Positions 5,561 to 12,208 of a stretch of DNA of 14,205 nucleotides are shown piece by piece (within the stretch, counting starts at the first letter, position 1; the number at the start of each line of letters is the position of its first letter). Under the pieces are notes generated by a model. It was not told the origin of the DNA. It worked only from the letters and a program-made list of their open reading frames with translations, and did no database searches. The translations under genes were made by a program, and so were the position numbers. This DNA is from an uncultured Eubacteriales bacterium (GTDB lineage: Bacteria; Bacillota; Clostridia; Oscillospirales; Oscillospiraceae): assembly GCA_900546075.1 (NCBI GenBank), contig URBH01000051.1:1-14205 (forward strand), written 5' to 3'.

Positions 5561-6256
5561 ATGTACAACGTTCTGATTTGCGATGACCAGCCGGATATCG
5601 TCAACGCGCTGAAAATATACCTGACCCCCGAGGGGTACAATCTGTTTGAGGCCTTTACCGGCACCCAGGCGGTGGAGATCGCGAAAAACAACGACATTCA
5701 CCTCATTCTGCTGGACGTGATGATGCCCGTGATGGACGGTATCACGGCGACCTCCAAGATCCGGGAATTTTCCAACGCGCCCATCATTCTGCTCACCGCC
5801 AAGTCCGAGACGGAGGACAAGGTGCTGGGGCTGAACGTGGGGGCGGACGACTATATCACCAAGCCCTTTGTGCCGGTGGAGGTGCTGGCGCGGGTGCGGT
5901 CCCAGCTGCGCCGGTATGCCCAGCTGGGCAGCCGCCCGGAGGAGGGCAGCGGCAGCATCACCATCGGCGGCATCGTTCTGGACGACCGCACCAAAACCGT
6001 CACCGTGGAGGGGGAACCTGTGTCCCTCACGCCCACGGAGTATGCCATTCTGCACCTGCTGATGGCAAACCCCGGAAAGGTGTTCTCCACCAAGGTGCTG
6101 TATGAATCCGTCTGGCAGGAGGCGGCGCTGGGCAGCGAGGGCGCCGTGGCAGTGCATATCCGCCATCTGCGGGAGAAAATCGAGATCAACCCCTCTGAGC
6201 CGCGGTATCTGAAAGTCGTGTGGGGACAGGGCTATAAAATGGAAGGAGGAAAATAA
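5561..6256 (+). CDS. OmpR/PhoB-family response regulator
   Basis: This 231-residue cytoplasmic DNA-binding regulator is the output half of a two-component system with the kinase that follows. The receiver domain (1-118) has the full set of key residues: D8-D9 acidic pocket, D52 phospho-acceptor in LLDVMMP, T79 in LLTAKSE and K101 in ITKPF. A linker leads to a winged-helix DNA-binding domain (about 132-228) with LTPTEYAIL, the VHIRHLREKIE recognition region and the closing GQGYKME. It resembles VanR/PhoP-like regulators of Firmicutes, though orthology is not claimed. AGGAAGG lies 8 nt before the ATG. The kinase starts 1 nt after its stop, and the last codons contain the kinase's ribosome site. 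Box-like repeats upstream of its own promoter and of the surface protein at 9952 suggest possible targets. Confidence 0.95.
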   Translation: MYNVLICDDQPDIVNALKIYLTPEGYNLFEAFTGTQAVEIAKNNDIHLILLDVMMPVMDGITATSKIREFSNAPIILLTAKSETEDKVLGLNVGADDYITKPFVPVEVLARVRSQLRRYAQLGSRPEEGSGSITIGGIVLDDRTKTVTVEGEPVSLTPTEYAILHLLMANPGKVFSTKVLYESVWQEAALGSEGAVAVHIRHLREKIEINPSEPRYLKVVWGQGYKMEGGK

Positions 6257-6257
6257 T

Positions 6258-9200
6258 TTGAAATACAATATTGTATTCAAATTCCTCGCCGTTGCCCTGT
6301 GCGCCCTGATGCTTTTGGGAGCCGCCGGCAGCGCCGTCGCCACCATTGGCATGACGGAAGCGGGACTGTACGACATCTCCGTGGAGGAGCTGCGGGACAG
6401 ATATATCCGTTCGGACGGCGAATCCATGGCTGGCCGCATTGCCGTGGACTACGCCGAAGCGAATCTGGGCGGCGTGCCGGAGGCAATCGCGGGGCCGACC
6501 GTGTACGATCTGGGGCCGTCGGGAAAGCCCGGCTGGCTTTACGGCGTGTTCAACCCGGCGCTGGCGGGCTACGTGCTGAAGGACGCGGAAGGGAACGTGC
6601 TGGAATCCGGCGGCGCGGAAAATCTGTCGGACGCCGAATTTTATTCCTTCCCCGTCAGCGGCTCGTATAAATACGTCCTGTCCGTCACGGAAAAGTCGGA
6701 GGCAACGCCTCAGGCGGACGCGAGCACCTATAACGCCATCCCGGAGGGGGGCGCGACGGTATTCAGCGTGAGCATTGACGCGGAAGACTCCAGTGAAAGC
6801 GTGGACAGCGTCGAACCGATTGGCTATATCACCGACATTGGCTATGGCATAATCCGCTTTGAAGCCAATGAACAGGGCGCGATAGACTTGCCTGATTCTC
6901 CCACTACCTGCGTGACTTTCCGGGACGGGAATGGCGATATTCTGTATCAGACCTACAATGATGTGAGTCTGACGAAGCTTAAAACCGGCGGCTTCCTGCT
7001 GCGCGACACGACCGGTGAACCGAGCCGGAGCGAAGTCCTGTTGGACGACGTTCCCACTGAGGGCGCAGATATATATAAGGTAACATTCTCCACGGAATCG
7101 GAGCTGGCAGGCGAGGGGGGACTTACCCTCAGCGGCAGCAGTCCGGTGGGCGTGCTGAAGCGCAATGACGCGGGCGTCCTGTATTTTCAGTTGGATAACG
7201 CATTCTACCGGGATAATATGCCGGAGGACGCCATCGTCACCGCCGTGGAATTCCGGGACAAGGACGATGCTGTTGTTTATAAGGCGGCAAACCCCGCAGG
7301 CGTGGGGGAATTCGACTGGAATGCCGACGGCAAGGCCGTCGTGTTCTGGGCAACGCCCAGCCTGACGCAGAAGGTGGTGCCGGAAGCCGAGACCCTCCCG
7401 GAAACCAGAGCTGAGACGGTACCGGAAACCACCGACGAAACCACCGTTACCATGGCGACCCCCGAAATTACCGCCGAGACCGTCCCGGACACGACGGAGG
7501 AGACCCTCCCCGTCGAGACGCTGTCCGCGAACCCCACCAAGCCGGCGGTAACCGGCACGGCAGACCCGGACGTGATCTTTGTGGACGGCGAAGCTTACAC
7601 CATGGAATATTGGGACGACGACGCCCAGAAGTCCATGGTGGTGGAGTTCCGCAACGCCCGGCTGCCCGCCTATACCGTGGAGCTGACCCTGGCGCCCGGC
7701 GCGTACCGCTTTGACAGCGGCTACGCTCTGCTTACCCAGGTGTGGAGCTACCGCGACAGCCTGCTCTTCATTATGGGCGCGTGCCTGCTGCTGTTTGCGG
7801 TTCTGGCCGTGTATCTTTGCTGCGCGGCGGGCAGAAAGCCCGGCAGGGAGGAAGTCCACGCCGCGGGCTTCAACTGCATTCCTCTGGACATTTACCTTGC
7901 CGGTGGCGGGCTGATCGTCTTCGGCCTTTTCATGGCGATTGTGCGGTTCGCCGAAGCCGCCGACCTGTTCAGCCAGAGCATTCAAACGGTCTGCGCCGGA
8001 GTGCTGATGGCGGGCTACGTCATGAGCCTGATTTTCGTGGGCTTCTGCTTTGCCTGCGCCGCCCAGTTCAAGACCCCCGGCGGCTACTGGTGGCGCAACA
8101 GCGTCTGCTGGCGCTGCATGAACCTGCTGGTGAAGTGCGTCAAGGGCTTCTTCTCCGGCTGCGGCTGGCTGCTGCGGAAACTGCCCAAGGCGGCGGCTGT
8201 ATTCTGGGACTTCCTGCTGATGCTTCTTACACCCCTGAGATGGCTGTGGAAGCAGATAAAGAAGACCTGCGCAAAAATCGGAAAGTCCATCAACCGGGTG
8301 TATTCCATGATGCCGCTGACCTGGCAGTGGCTGCTGACAGGCTTCATTATGGTGATGCTCCTGTTCGCCGCCCTTGCGGGCAGATCGAATCTGATGGTGG
8401 TGCTGAGCCTGTGCGCCTGCGTGGCCGTGGTGCTGTACGGGGCGTACTGCTTCGGCATCCTGCTGGAAAGCGCCAAGCGCATGGGCAAGGGCGACCTGGA
8501 CACCAAGGTAGACGACAAATATCTCATCGGCGCGTTCAGGAGCTTTGCCGGTGACCTGAATGACCTGGCCGGCGTTGCCGTAGTGGCGGCGCAGAAGCAA
8601 TTAAAATCGGAGCGTATGAAAACAGAACTGATTACCAATGTTTCCCACGATATCAAAACGCCTTTGACCTCCATCATCAATTATGTGGACTTACTGCAAA
8701 AGCCCCACACGCCGGAGGAGGAGAAGACCTATCTGGAAGTCCTCAACCGGCAGTCCCAGCGCTTAAAAAAGCTGATCGAGGATCTGATGGAAATGAGCAA
8801 GGCCAGCACGGGGAATCTGACGGCGGACATTACCAAGCTGGACGCGGTGGAATCCGTGAACCAGGCGCTGGGAGAATTTGCCGACAAGCTGGAAAAGGCT
8901 CAGCTGACCCCCGTATTCCGCCATCCGGAGGAGTCCGTCGCCATGATGGCGGACGGAAGACTTGCCTGGCGGGTGCTGAGCAACCTCCTGAGCAATACCG
9001 TAAAATATGCCCTGCCCGGCACGCGGGTGTATATCGACGTGATGGCGGTGGAGGGAAAAGTCATCATTTCCCTGAAAAATATCTCCCGGGACGAGCTGAA
9101 TGTGGACGCCGACGAGCTGATGGAGCGCTTTGTCCGGGGCGACGACTCCCGGAACACCGAGGGCAGCGGCCTGGGGCTGAACATTGCCAAGACCCTGATG

Positions 9201-9278
9201 GAGCTGCAAAAGGGGCAGCTGCAATTGCTGGTTGACGGCGACCTGTTCAAGGTAACGCTGATCTTCCCCGGCGCATAA
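6258..9278 (+). CDS. Large membrane sensor histidine kinase with extracellular domain
   Basis: This 1006-residue kinase begins at TTG. AGGAGG at 6244-6249 lies 8 nt ahead, and the first residues lead straight into a membrane helix (about 5-30). Residues 31-495 should be outside the cell; they include two similar segments (about 184-290 and 292-370) and a T/E/P-rich stalk (about 375-430). Helices follow near 501-524, 545-565, 578-602, 690-710 and 711-737, then a HAMP-like linker. The DHp helix has H797 in NVSHDIKTPLTS. The ATPase domain has an N box (LSN, N913), the F-box-like MERFVRGD and G2 (GSGLGL, about 970-975). The classic DxGxG G1 motif is replaced by a KNIS segment, a pattern familiar to me from many Clostridial kinases, so activity is probably kept. 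The ligand is unknown; a signal at the envelope is likely. Partner: the regulator at 5561-6256. Confidence 0.93.
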   Translation: MKYNIVFKFLAVALCALMLLGAAGSAVATIGMTEAGLYDISVEELRDRYIRSDGESMAGRIAVDYAEANLGGVPEAIAGPTVYDLGPSGKPGWLYGVFNPALAGYVLKDAEGNVLESGGAENLSDAEFYSFPVSGSYKYVLSVTEKSEATPQADASTYNAIPEGGATVFSVSIDAEDSSESVDSVEPIGYITDIGYGIIRFEANEQGAIDLPDSPTTCVTFRDGNGDILYQTYNDVSLTKLKTGGFLLRDTTGEPSRSEVLLDDVPTEGADIYKVTFSTESELAGEGGLTLSGSSPVGVLKRNDAGVLYFQLDNAFYRDNMPEDAIVTAVEFRDKDDAVVYKAANPAGVGEFDWNADGKAVVFWATPSLTQKVVPEAETLPETRAETVPETTDETTVTMATPEITAETVPDTTEETLPVETLSANPTKPAVTGTADPDVIFVDGEAYTMEYWDDDAQKSMVVEFRNARLPAYTVELTLAPGAYRFDSGYALLTQVWSYRDSLLFIMGACLLLFAVLAVYLCCAAGRKPGREEVHAAGFNCIPLDIYLAGGGLIVFGLFMAIVRFAEAADLFSQSIQTVCAGVLMAGYVMSLIFVGFCFACAAQFKTPGGYWWRNSVCWRCMNLLVKCVKGFFSGCGWLLRKLPKAAAVFWDFLLMLLTPLRWLWKQIKKTCAKIGKSINRVYSMMPLTWQWLLTGFIMVMLLFAALAGRSNLMVVLSLCACVAVVLYGAYCFGILLESAKRMGKGDLDTKVDDKYLIGAFRSFAGDLNDLAGVAVVAAQKQLKSERMKTELITNVSHDIKTPLTSIINYVDLLQKPHTPEEEKTYLEVLNRQSQRLKKLIEDLMEMSKASTGNLTADITKLDAVESVNQALGEFADKLEKAQLTPVFRHPEESVAMMADGRLAWRVLSNLLSNTVKYALPGTRVYIDVMAVEGKVIISLKNISRDELNVDADELMERFVRGDDSRNTEGSGLGLNIAKTLMELQKGQLQLLVDGDLFKVTLIFPGA

Positions 9279-9299
9279 AGGCGTACAGGAACCAGCCGA

Positions 9300-9332
9300 G
9301 GGCGGCGCGGGAAATCCCGCGCCGCCCCGTTT
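9300..9332 (+). terminator. Terminator after the histidine kinase gene
   Basis: A GC-rich perfect stem of 12 bp (9300-9311 with 9316-9327, loop AAAT) is followed by C-GTTTG, a weak T stretch. It begins 21 bp after the kinase stop codon, so it probably ends the two-component operon. Confidence 0.75.
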
Positions 9333-9423
9333 GTAGAAAGAAAGTGCGTCGAAATACCGGGATATTCCGGCGCGGAGAAAAAAGTGTTCACAATTTCGTC
9401 GCTTTTTATTTTCATTTCCGTTA

Positions 9424-9451
9424 TTGCCTGTTCAAAACCGAACGGTATCTT
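9424..9451 (+). promoter_or_regulatory. Weak candidate promoter for a small RNA
   Basis: TTGCCT (9424-9429) and TATCTT (9446-9451) are 16 bp apart. The match is modest. It is noted because a free-standing terminator follows about 125 bp downstream with no open reading frame between them. Confidence 0.3.
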
Positions 9452-9457
9452 AATAAC

Positions 9458-9577
9458 AGAAAGGTTGCGGAAGCCGTGAGCCGCTCCCTTTCAACTCCGT
9501 AGATCCTCTTTTCTACCTCTCTTCTTTCCAAACCCTTTCGCGGAAACCCCGGTGCCAAACGCGGCACCGGGGTTTTC
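9458..9577 (+). ncRNA. Candidate small RNA ending in a strong terminator
   Basis: This stretch between the kinase terminator and the surface protein promoter has no credible protein gene but ends in a strong hairpin. CCCCGGTGCC (9547-9556) pairs with 9563-9572, is extended by AAA/TTT, and is followed by TTTT (9573-9576). That terminator cannot serve the kinase, which has its own 240 bp earlier. A 5' hairpin with GCGG/CCGC arms precedes a long C/U-rich single-stranded part (about 9485-9535) that could pair with purine-rich ribosome sites, as many Gram-positive small RNAs do. The assignment rests on this layout alone. Confidence 0.33.
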
Positions 9578-9747
9578 CACCCCCCCTGAGCGGCAGAGGC
9601 TGCTTCGGGAGGCCACAGACGGTTGCAACAAAATTGTAACCTTTGAAAGAAAATAGAAATCGAAATTAGAGATTCTCATTTTTTACAGCCGGTAAAAAAC
9701 GAATTTTATGGTAAAATTTGGAGTAAATTTCTTAAGATAAGGGCAAA

Positions 9748-9797
9748 TGTTTAAGAATGTTATAAAGTGTAAAGAATTCTGTTACATTTTGTAATTT
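9748..9797 (+). promoter_or_regulatory. Array of five TGTwwa-like boxes upstream of the surface protein promoter
   Basis: Related octamers start at 9748 (TGTTTAAG), 9758 (TGTTATAA), 9768 (TGTAAAG), 9780 (TGTTACA) and 9790 (TGTAATTT). Spacings are 10, 10, 12 and 10 bp, so all lie on nearly the same face of the helix, and the last ends 5 bp before the -35. Direct repeats at about one helical turn just upstream of -35 are the hallmark of OmpR/PhoB-family binding sites. The nearest candidate protein is the regulator at 5561-6256. An upstream AT-rich stretch (9640-9747) contains further GGTAAAA-like repeats. Binding is inferred. Confidence 0.55.
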
Positions 9798-9802
9798 TCC
9801 TA

Positions 9803-9831
9803 TTGACATCCGGGAGCGGATGTGATATCAT
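9803..9831 (+). promoter_or_regulatory. Strong sigma-A promoter of the surface protein gene
   Basis: A perfect TTGACA (9803-9808) is 17 bp from TATCAT (9826-9831), with an extended -10 TG at 9823-9824. The start is expected near 9838, leaving a leader of roughly 115 nt. It is one of the best promoters in the window and agrees with the strong codon bias of the gene it serves. Confidence 0.85.
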
Positions 9832-9842
9832 GCAGACATGAA

Positions 9843-9919
9843 AGAGATGCCGGGTGCGGAAGCGGCGGAAAGCCTCCCCGATTGGCGACACCAAGGATTC
9901 CAGCGCCGGCAGCATTTCT
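9843..9919 (+). promoter_or_regulatory. Structured 5' leader of the surface protein mRNA (possible cis-acting RNA)
   Basis: The transcript leader can fold into a long closing stem. 9843-9851 pairs with 9908-9919 (3-nt bulge), 9853-9857 (GGTGC) with 9903-9907 (GCGCC), and 9858-9861 (GGAA) with 9898-9901 (TTCC). The stem encloses two small hairpins: GGC-GGAAA-GCC (9864-9874) and TTGG-CGACA-CCAA (9882-9894). A single-stranded A/U-rich stretch then leads to AGGAGG (9937-9942). It does not match any riboswitch consensus I know. It could stabilise the mRNA, be a ligand sensor or bind a protein. Confidence 0.45.
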
Positions 9920-9951
9920 AAAACAACCAATTTTCTAGGAGGTTAGAAACT

Positions 9952-11544
9952 ATGAAAAACACAATGAAGAAGCTGCTTAGCCTCGTATTGGTGGCTATGC
10001 TGCTGGTCTGCGCGGTTCCTTTCCAGGCGGCCGCTGCGGAAGCTGATGCCAAGACCGTAAAAGTGAATGTGTACGTTGACGATGTGCTTACCGCTGATAA
10101 GACGATCACCGTCAAGCCCGGTGAGAGCATTACCTTGAACGAGGAGCTGGCAAAGTCTCTGGTCAAGTCCGACAAGGCGTTCGTCAAGTGGACCGGTGCT
10201 TCCGGCAACGAAGCCAATGGTCAGGTCATTCCCTACGAGAAGATTCCCGCTGACTACTCCGTTAACCTGTACGTCAAGAAGATTGTTGAGGACACCCGCG
10301 TTGACGCGAAGGTTCCTGTTAAGATCTATGTTGACGGTTCTTACGTAAGAGACGGCGAGATCACCGTTCCCGTGGACGGCGCTGTGACGCTGACCAAGGA
10401 GCTGGGTCTGAAGCTGGTCAAGGAAGACAAGGAATTCGTCAAGTGGACTGGTGCCTCCGACAACGATGCTACCAACGTCACCATCAACTATGCCGGTATC
10501 ACCGACGGCTACTCCCTGAAGCTGTATGTCAACACTAAGAAGGTTGAAGAGCCTGCCAAGTATATCACTCTTAAGATTATTGACGACAAGGGCAACGCGA
10601 TTGCCAGAGAGTTCCAGGTCGAGCCTGTGAACGGTAAGTCCTCCGTTATCAGCGACATCCTCAGCTACCGCTGGATGGGCAACTGGAAGGATTCCTATGA
10701 GTTCGTTACCGCCAAGAGCAATGAAAAGGGCAGCAATCTGTCCCTGTCCACCACAATCAATGCCGGCGACTCCCTGACCGTCACCCTGAAGGCCAAGAGC
10801 GGCAGCACCCCCGAGGGCGACACTGTCAGAGTGACCTTCTACGCCCCCGATGGCAATGGGTTTAAGTCCGTTTCCACCTACAACGTGACCAGCGGCAGCA
10901 GCATTGACAGCAAGAAGGTTTCCGACGCTCAGAGCAAGGCCGATAACAAGACCGGCTACACCTTCAAGGGCTGGAAGATTGACAACAAGGGTGACCTCTA
11001 CACCAGCGCTCAGGTTGCCAAGCTCGTCATCAAGGGCAACGTAGACTTCTACGCTTACCTCGAGAAGGACACCACCACTACCAACAACAAGTTCCCCTAC
11101 AAGGTCTACCTGCACATCTTCAAGGACAACAAGGTCGACGATCCCGCCAAGACCATCAATATCACCGAGGGCATTGCTCTGGACGGCAAGGTCACGCTGG
11201 ATGAGGTCAAGACCGTTGTGAAGAACTACTACACTGCCAAGACCAGCGACGGCATCAAGTATGACGGCATGTATCTGGCCACGGGCAACTGGGTCGGCAA
11301 CTTCGTCAACGACACCCAGAAGTACACCACCATTGAGGACACCAACGAGATGCGCAAGGAGAGCGAGGTGCACATCAATGTGATGATCACCAACGCCAAC
11401 GCCAAGAGCACCACCAACGAGAAGGCCGATAAGACCAACCCCAAGACCGGTGATATGATCTTCATTCCCGTGATCTTCATGGTCGTCTCCGGCGCCGCCA
11501 TTGCCGGTGTGTACTTCTACAACAAGAAGCGCAACGCCCGGTAA
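9952..11544 (+). CDS. Secreted repeat-containing surface protein with NPKTG sorting signal
   Basis: This 530-residue protein starts with a signal peptide (MKNTMKK, hydrophobic core, likely cut after AAAA near residue 29). Two tandem repeats of about 73 residues follow (35-109 and 121-193), sharing a V.VYVD start, an FVKWTGAS core and an LYVK/N end. Residues 290-372 resemble the InlB B-repeat/Listeria-Bacteroides repeat fold, including GYTFKGWK. The end is a sorting signal: NPKTG (496-500), a membrane helix and the tail KKRNAR, so a sortase probably links it to the cell wall. NPKTG departs from LPxTG and suggests a non-class-A sortase, which is not in this window. AGGAGG lies 9 nt before the ATG. 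Codons are strongly biased (AAG, CTG, ACC), suggesting high expression. Function is unknown; adhesion or an envelope role is plausible. Confidence 0.9.
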   Translation: MKNTMKKLLSLVLVAMLLVCAVPFQAAAAEADAKTVKVNVYVDDVLTADKTITVKPGESITLNEELAKSLVKSDKAFVKWTGASGNEANGQVIPYEKIPADYSVNLYVKKIVEDTRVDAKVPVKIYVDGSYVRDGEITVPVDGAVTLTKELGLKLVKEDKEFVKWTGASDNDATNVTINYAGITDGYSLKLYVNTKKVEEPAKYITLKIIDDKGNAIAREFQVEPVNGKSSVISDILSYRWMGNWKDSYEFVTAKSNEKGSNLSLSTTINAGDSLTVTLKAKSGSTPEGDTVRVTFYAPDGNGFKSVSTYNVTSGSSIDSKKVSDAQSKADNKTGYTFKGWKIDNKGDLYTSAQVAKLVIKGNVDFYAYLEKDTTTTNNKFPYKVYLHIFKDNKVDDPAKTINITEGIALDGKVTLDEVKTVVKNYYTAKTSDGIKYDGMYLATGNWVGNFVNDTQKYTTIEDTNEMRKESEVHINVMITNANAKSTTNEKADKTNPKTGDMIFIPVIFMVVSGAAIAGVYFYNKKRNAR

Positions 11545-11562
11545 TCGAGAATACGCTAAGCT

Positions 11563-11600
11563 AAAAAAATCCCGGCAGCTTCGGCTGTCGGGATTTTTTT
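11563..11600 (+). terminator. Rho-independent terminator after the surface protein gene
   Basis: A 10-bp stem (11570-11579 with 11584-11593) closes a UUCG tetraloop and is flanked by A7 and T7, which extend the pairing and provide the U run. It lies 18 bp after the stop codon. This is a textbook strong terminator. Confidence 0.96.
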
Positions 11601-11656
11601 GCGGCACATGACAGCCGGGGCGGGGGATTTGCTGTGAAGTTTTTGCAGAAAAAGGA

Positions 11657-11685
11657 TTCCCATTTTCACCGTCATGTGTTATAAT
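11657..11685 (+). promoter_or_regulatory. Sigma-A promoter of the small membrane protein gene
   Basis: TTCCCA (11657-11662) is 17 bp from a consensus TATAAT (11680-11685) with an extended -10 TG at 11677-11678. It lies 40 bp before the ATG at 11726. Confidence 0.72.
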
Positions 11686-11725
11686 CATAATATCCCCTAA
11701 ATTTGGAAAGCAGGAGGAATGCAAT

Positions 11726-11986
11726 ATGGACAACTATAACGGCAATACCTACGCGCGGCAGGACACGGATATGTCTGTCGGCGCCTGGATCGGCACCCTG
11801 ATCCTCTCGGCAATTCCCATCGTTGGTTTCATCTGCCTGATCGTTTGGGCGGTGAGCAGCTCTCCGGAGAAGCGTTCCCGGAAAAATTGGGCGATCGCTC
11901 AGTTTATCATGACGCTGATCGGTGTGGTTGTTGCAATTCTGGTGTATGCCATGTACGGCGCTTCCCTGGCGTATCTGCTGAGTTAA
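11726..11986 (+). CDS. Small two-helix membrane protein of unknown function
   Basis: This 86-residue protein has a polar, asparagine-rich N-terminus (1-15). Two hydrophobic segments follow (about 18-43 and 56-84), separated by a positive loop (SSSPEKRSRKNW), which suggests a hairpin with that loop inside the cell. AGGAGG lies 8 nt before the ATG, and a good promoter is upstream, so the gene is real. Short proteins of this shape, with an S-A-I-P-I-V stretch in helix 1 and a KxNWA motif before helix 2, are common in Clostridia, but I know no assigned function. It is followed by a cluster of hairpins instead of another gene. Confidence 0.78.
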   Translation: MDNYNGNTYARQDTDMSVGAWIGTLILSAIPIVGFICLIVWAVSSSPEKRSRKNWAIAQFIMTLIGVVVAILVYAMYGASLAYLLS

Positions 11987-11997
11987 TACTATTTCTT

Positions 11998-12143
11998 AAT
12001 AAAATGATTTCATCATTTTATTCTGCCGTTTCACGGCAGACCGCCTGGGCGGCGGCAAGAAATGTATTGACTTCGTTTTTAAGCGGCAGTGGCCGCTGGC
12101 CGCAATCCTGCGGCCTAATAAAACGCTTAAAAGCGTTTTATTA
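11998..12143. repeat. Cluster of adjacent palindromes in non-coding DNA
   Basis: Hairpins follow one another almost without gap. The first is 11998-12022 (10 bp, AATAAAATGA arm), then 12023-12039 (6 bp, CTGCCG arm, same TTTCA loop), 12041-12052 (short), 12083-12096 and 12098-12115 (7 bp, GGCCGCA arm), and 12116-12143 (12-bp perfect, TAATAAAACGCT arm, TAAA loop). The outer hairpins both carry a TAATAAAA/TTTTATT edge. It has no credible protein gene. It could be a small palindromic repeat element or a structured RNA. Confidence 0.55.
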
Positions 12144-12163
12144 AAAACTCGTATAAGACAAAT

Positions 12164-12204
12164 CCCCCAACCCGGATTTTCCCGGGTTGGGGGACATCTT
12201 TTTT
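12164..12204. terminator. Strong terminator hairpin, possibly bidirectional
   Basis: A 12-bp perfect stem (12164-12175 with 12182-12193) has a 6-nt loop. On the plus side it is followed by ACATC and six T. On the minus side it lies 15 bp after the stop codon of the M20 peptidase gene and is followed by ATTTGTCTT. It can end transcription from the left, and more weakly from the right. Confidence 0.75.
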
Positions 12205-12208
12205 GATT

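Noticed and set aside
6186..8600. 804-codon open frame on the minus strand opposite the kinase gene
   Set aside because: It is antisense to a kinase with all expected motifs, has no ribosome site or recognisable domain, and its His/Gln/Arg/Gly/Val-rich composition is typical of a shadow frame in GC-rich coding DNA.
9843..9919. c-di-GMP-I (GEMM) riboswitch, suggested by the GGAAAGCCTCC stretch
   Set aside because: Only the AAAGCCTCC piece resembles the consensus. The other conserved parts (GGGCAAACC region, GGTAGCGGGGTTACC region) are absent.
9943..11733. 596-codon open frame on the minus strand opposite the surface protein gene
   Set aside because: Its G/V/L/D/N/H-rich composition mirrors the biased codons of the real gene. 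It would run through the real gene's ribosome site and terminator and has no promoter or ribosome site of its own.
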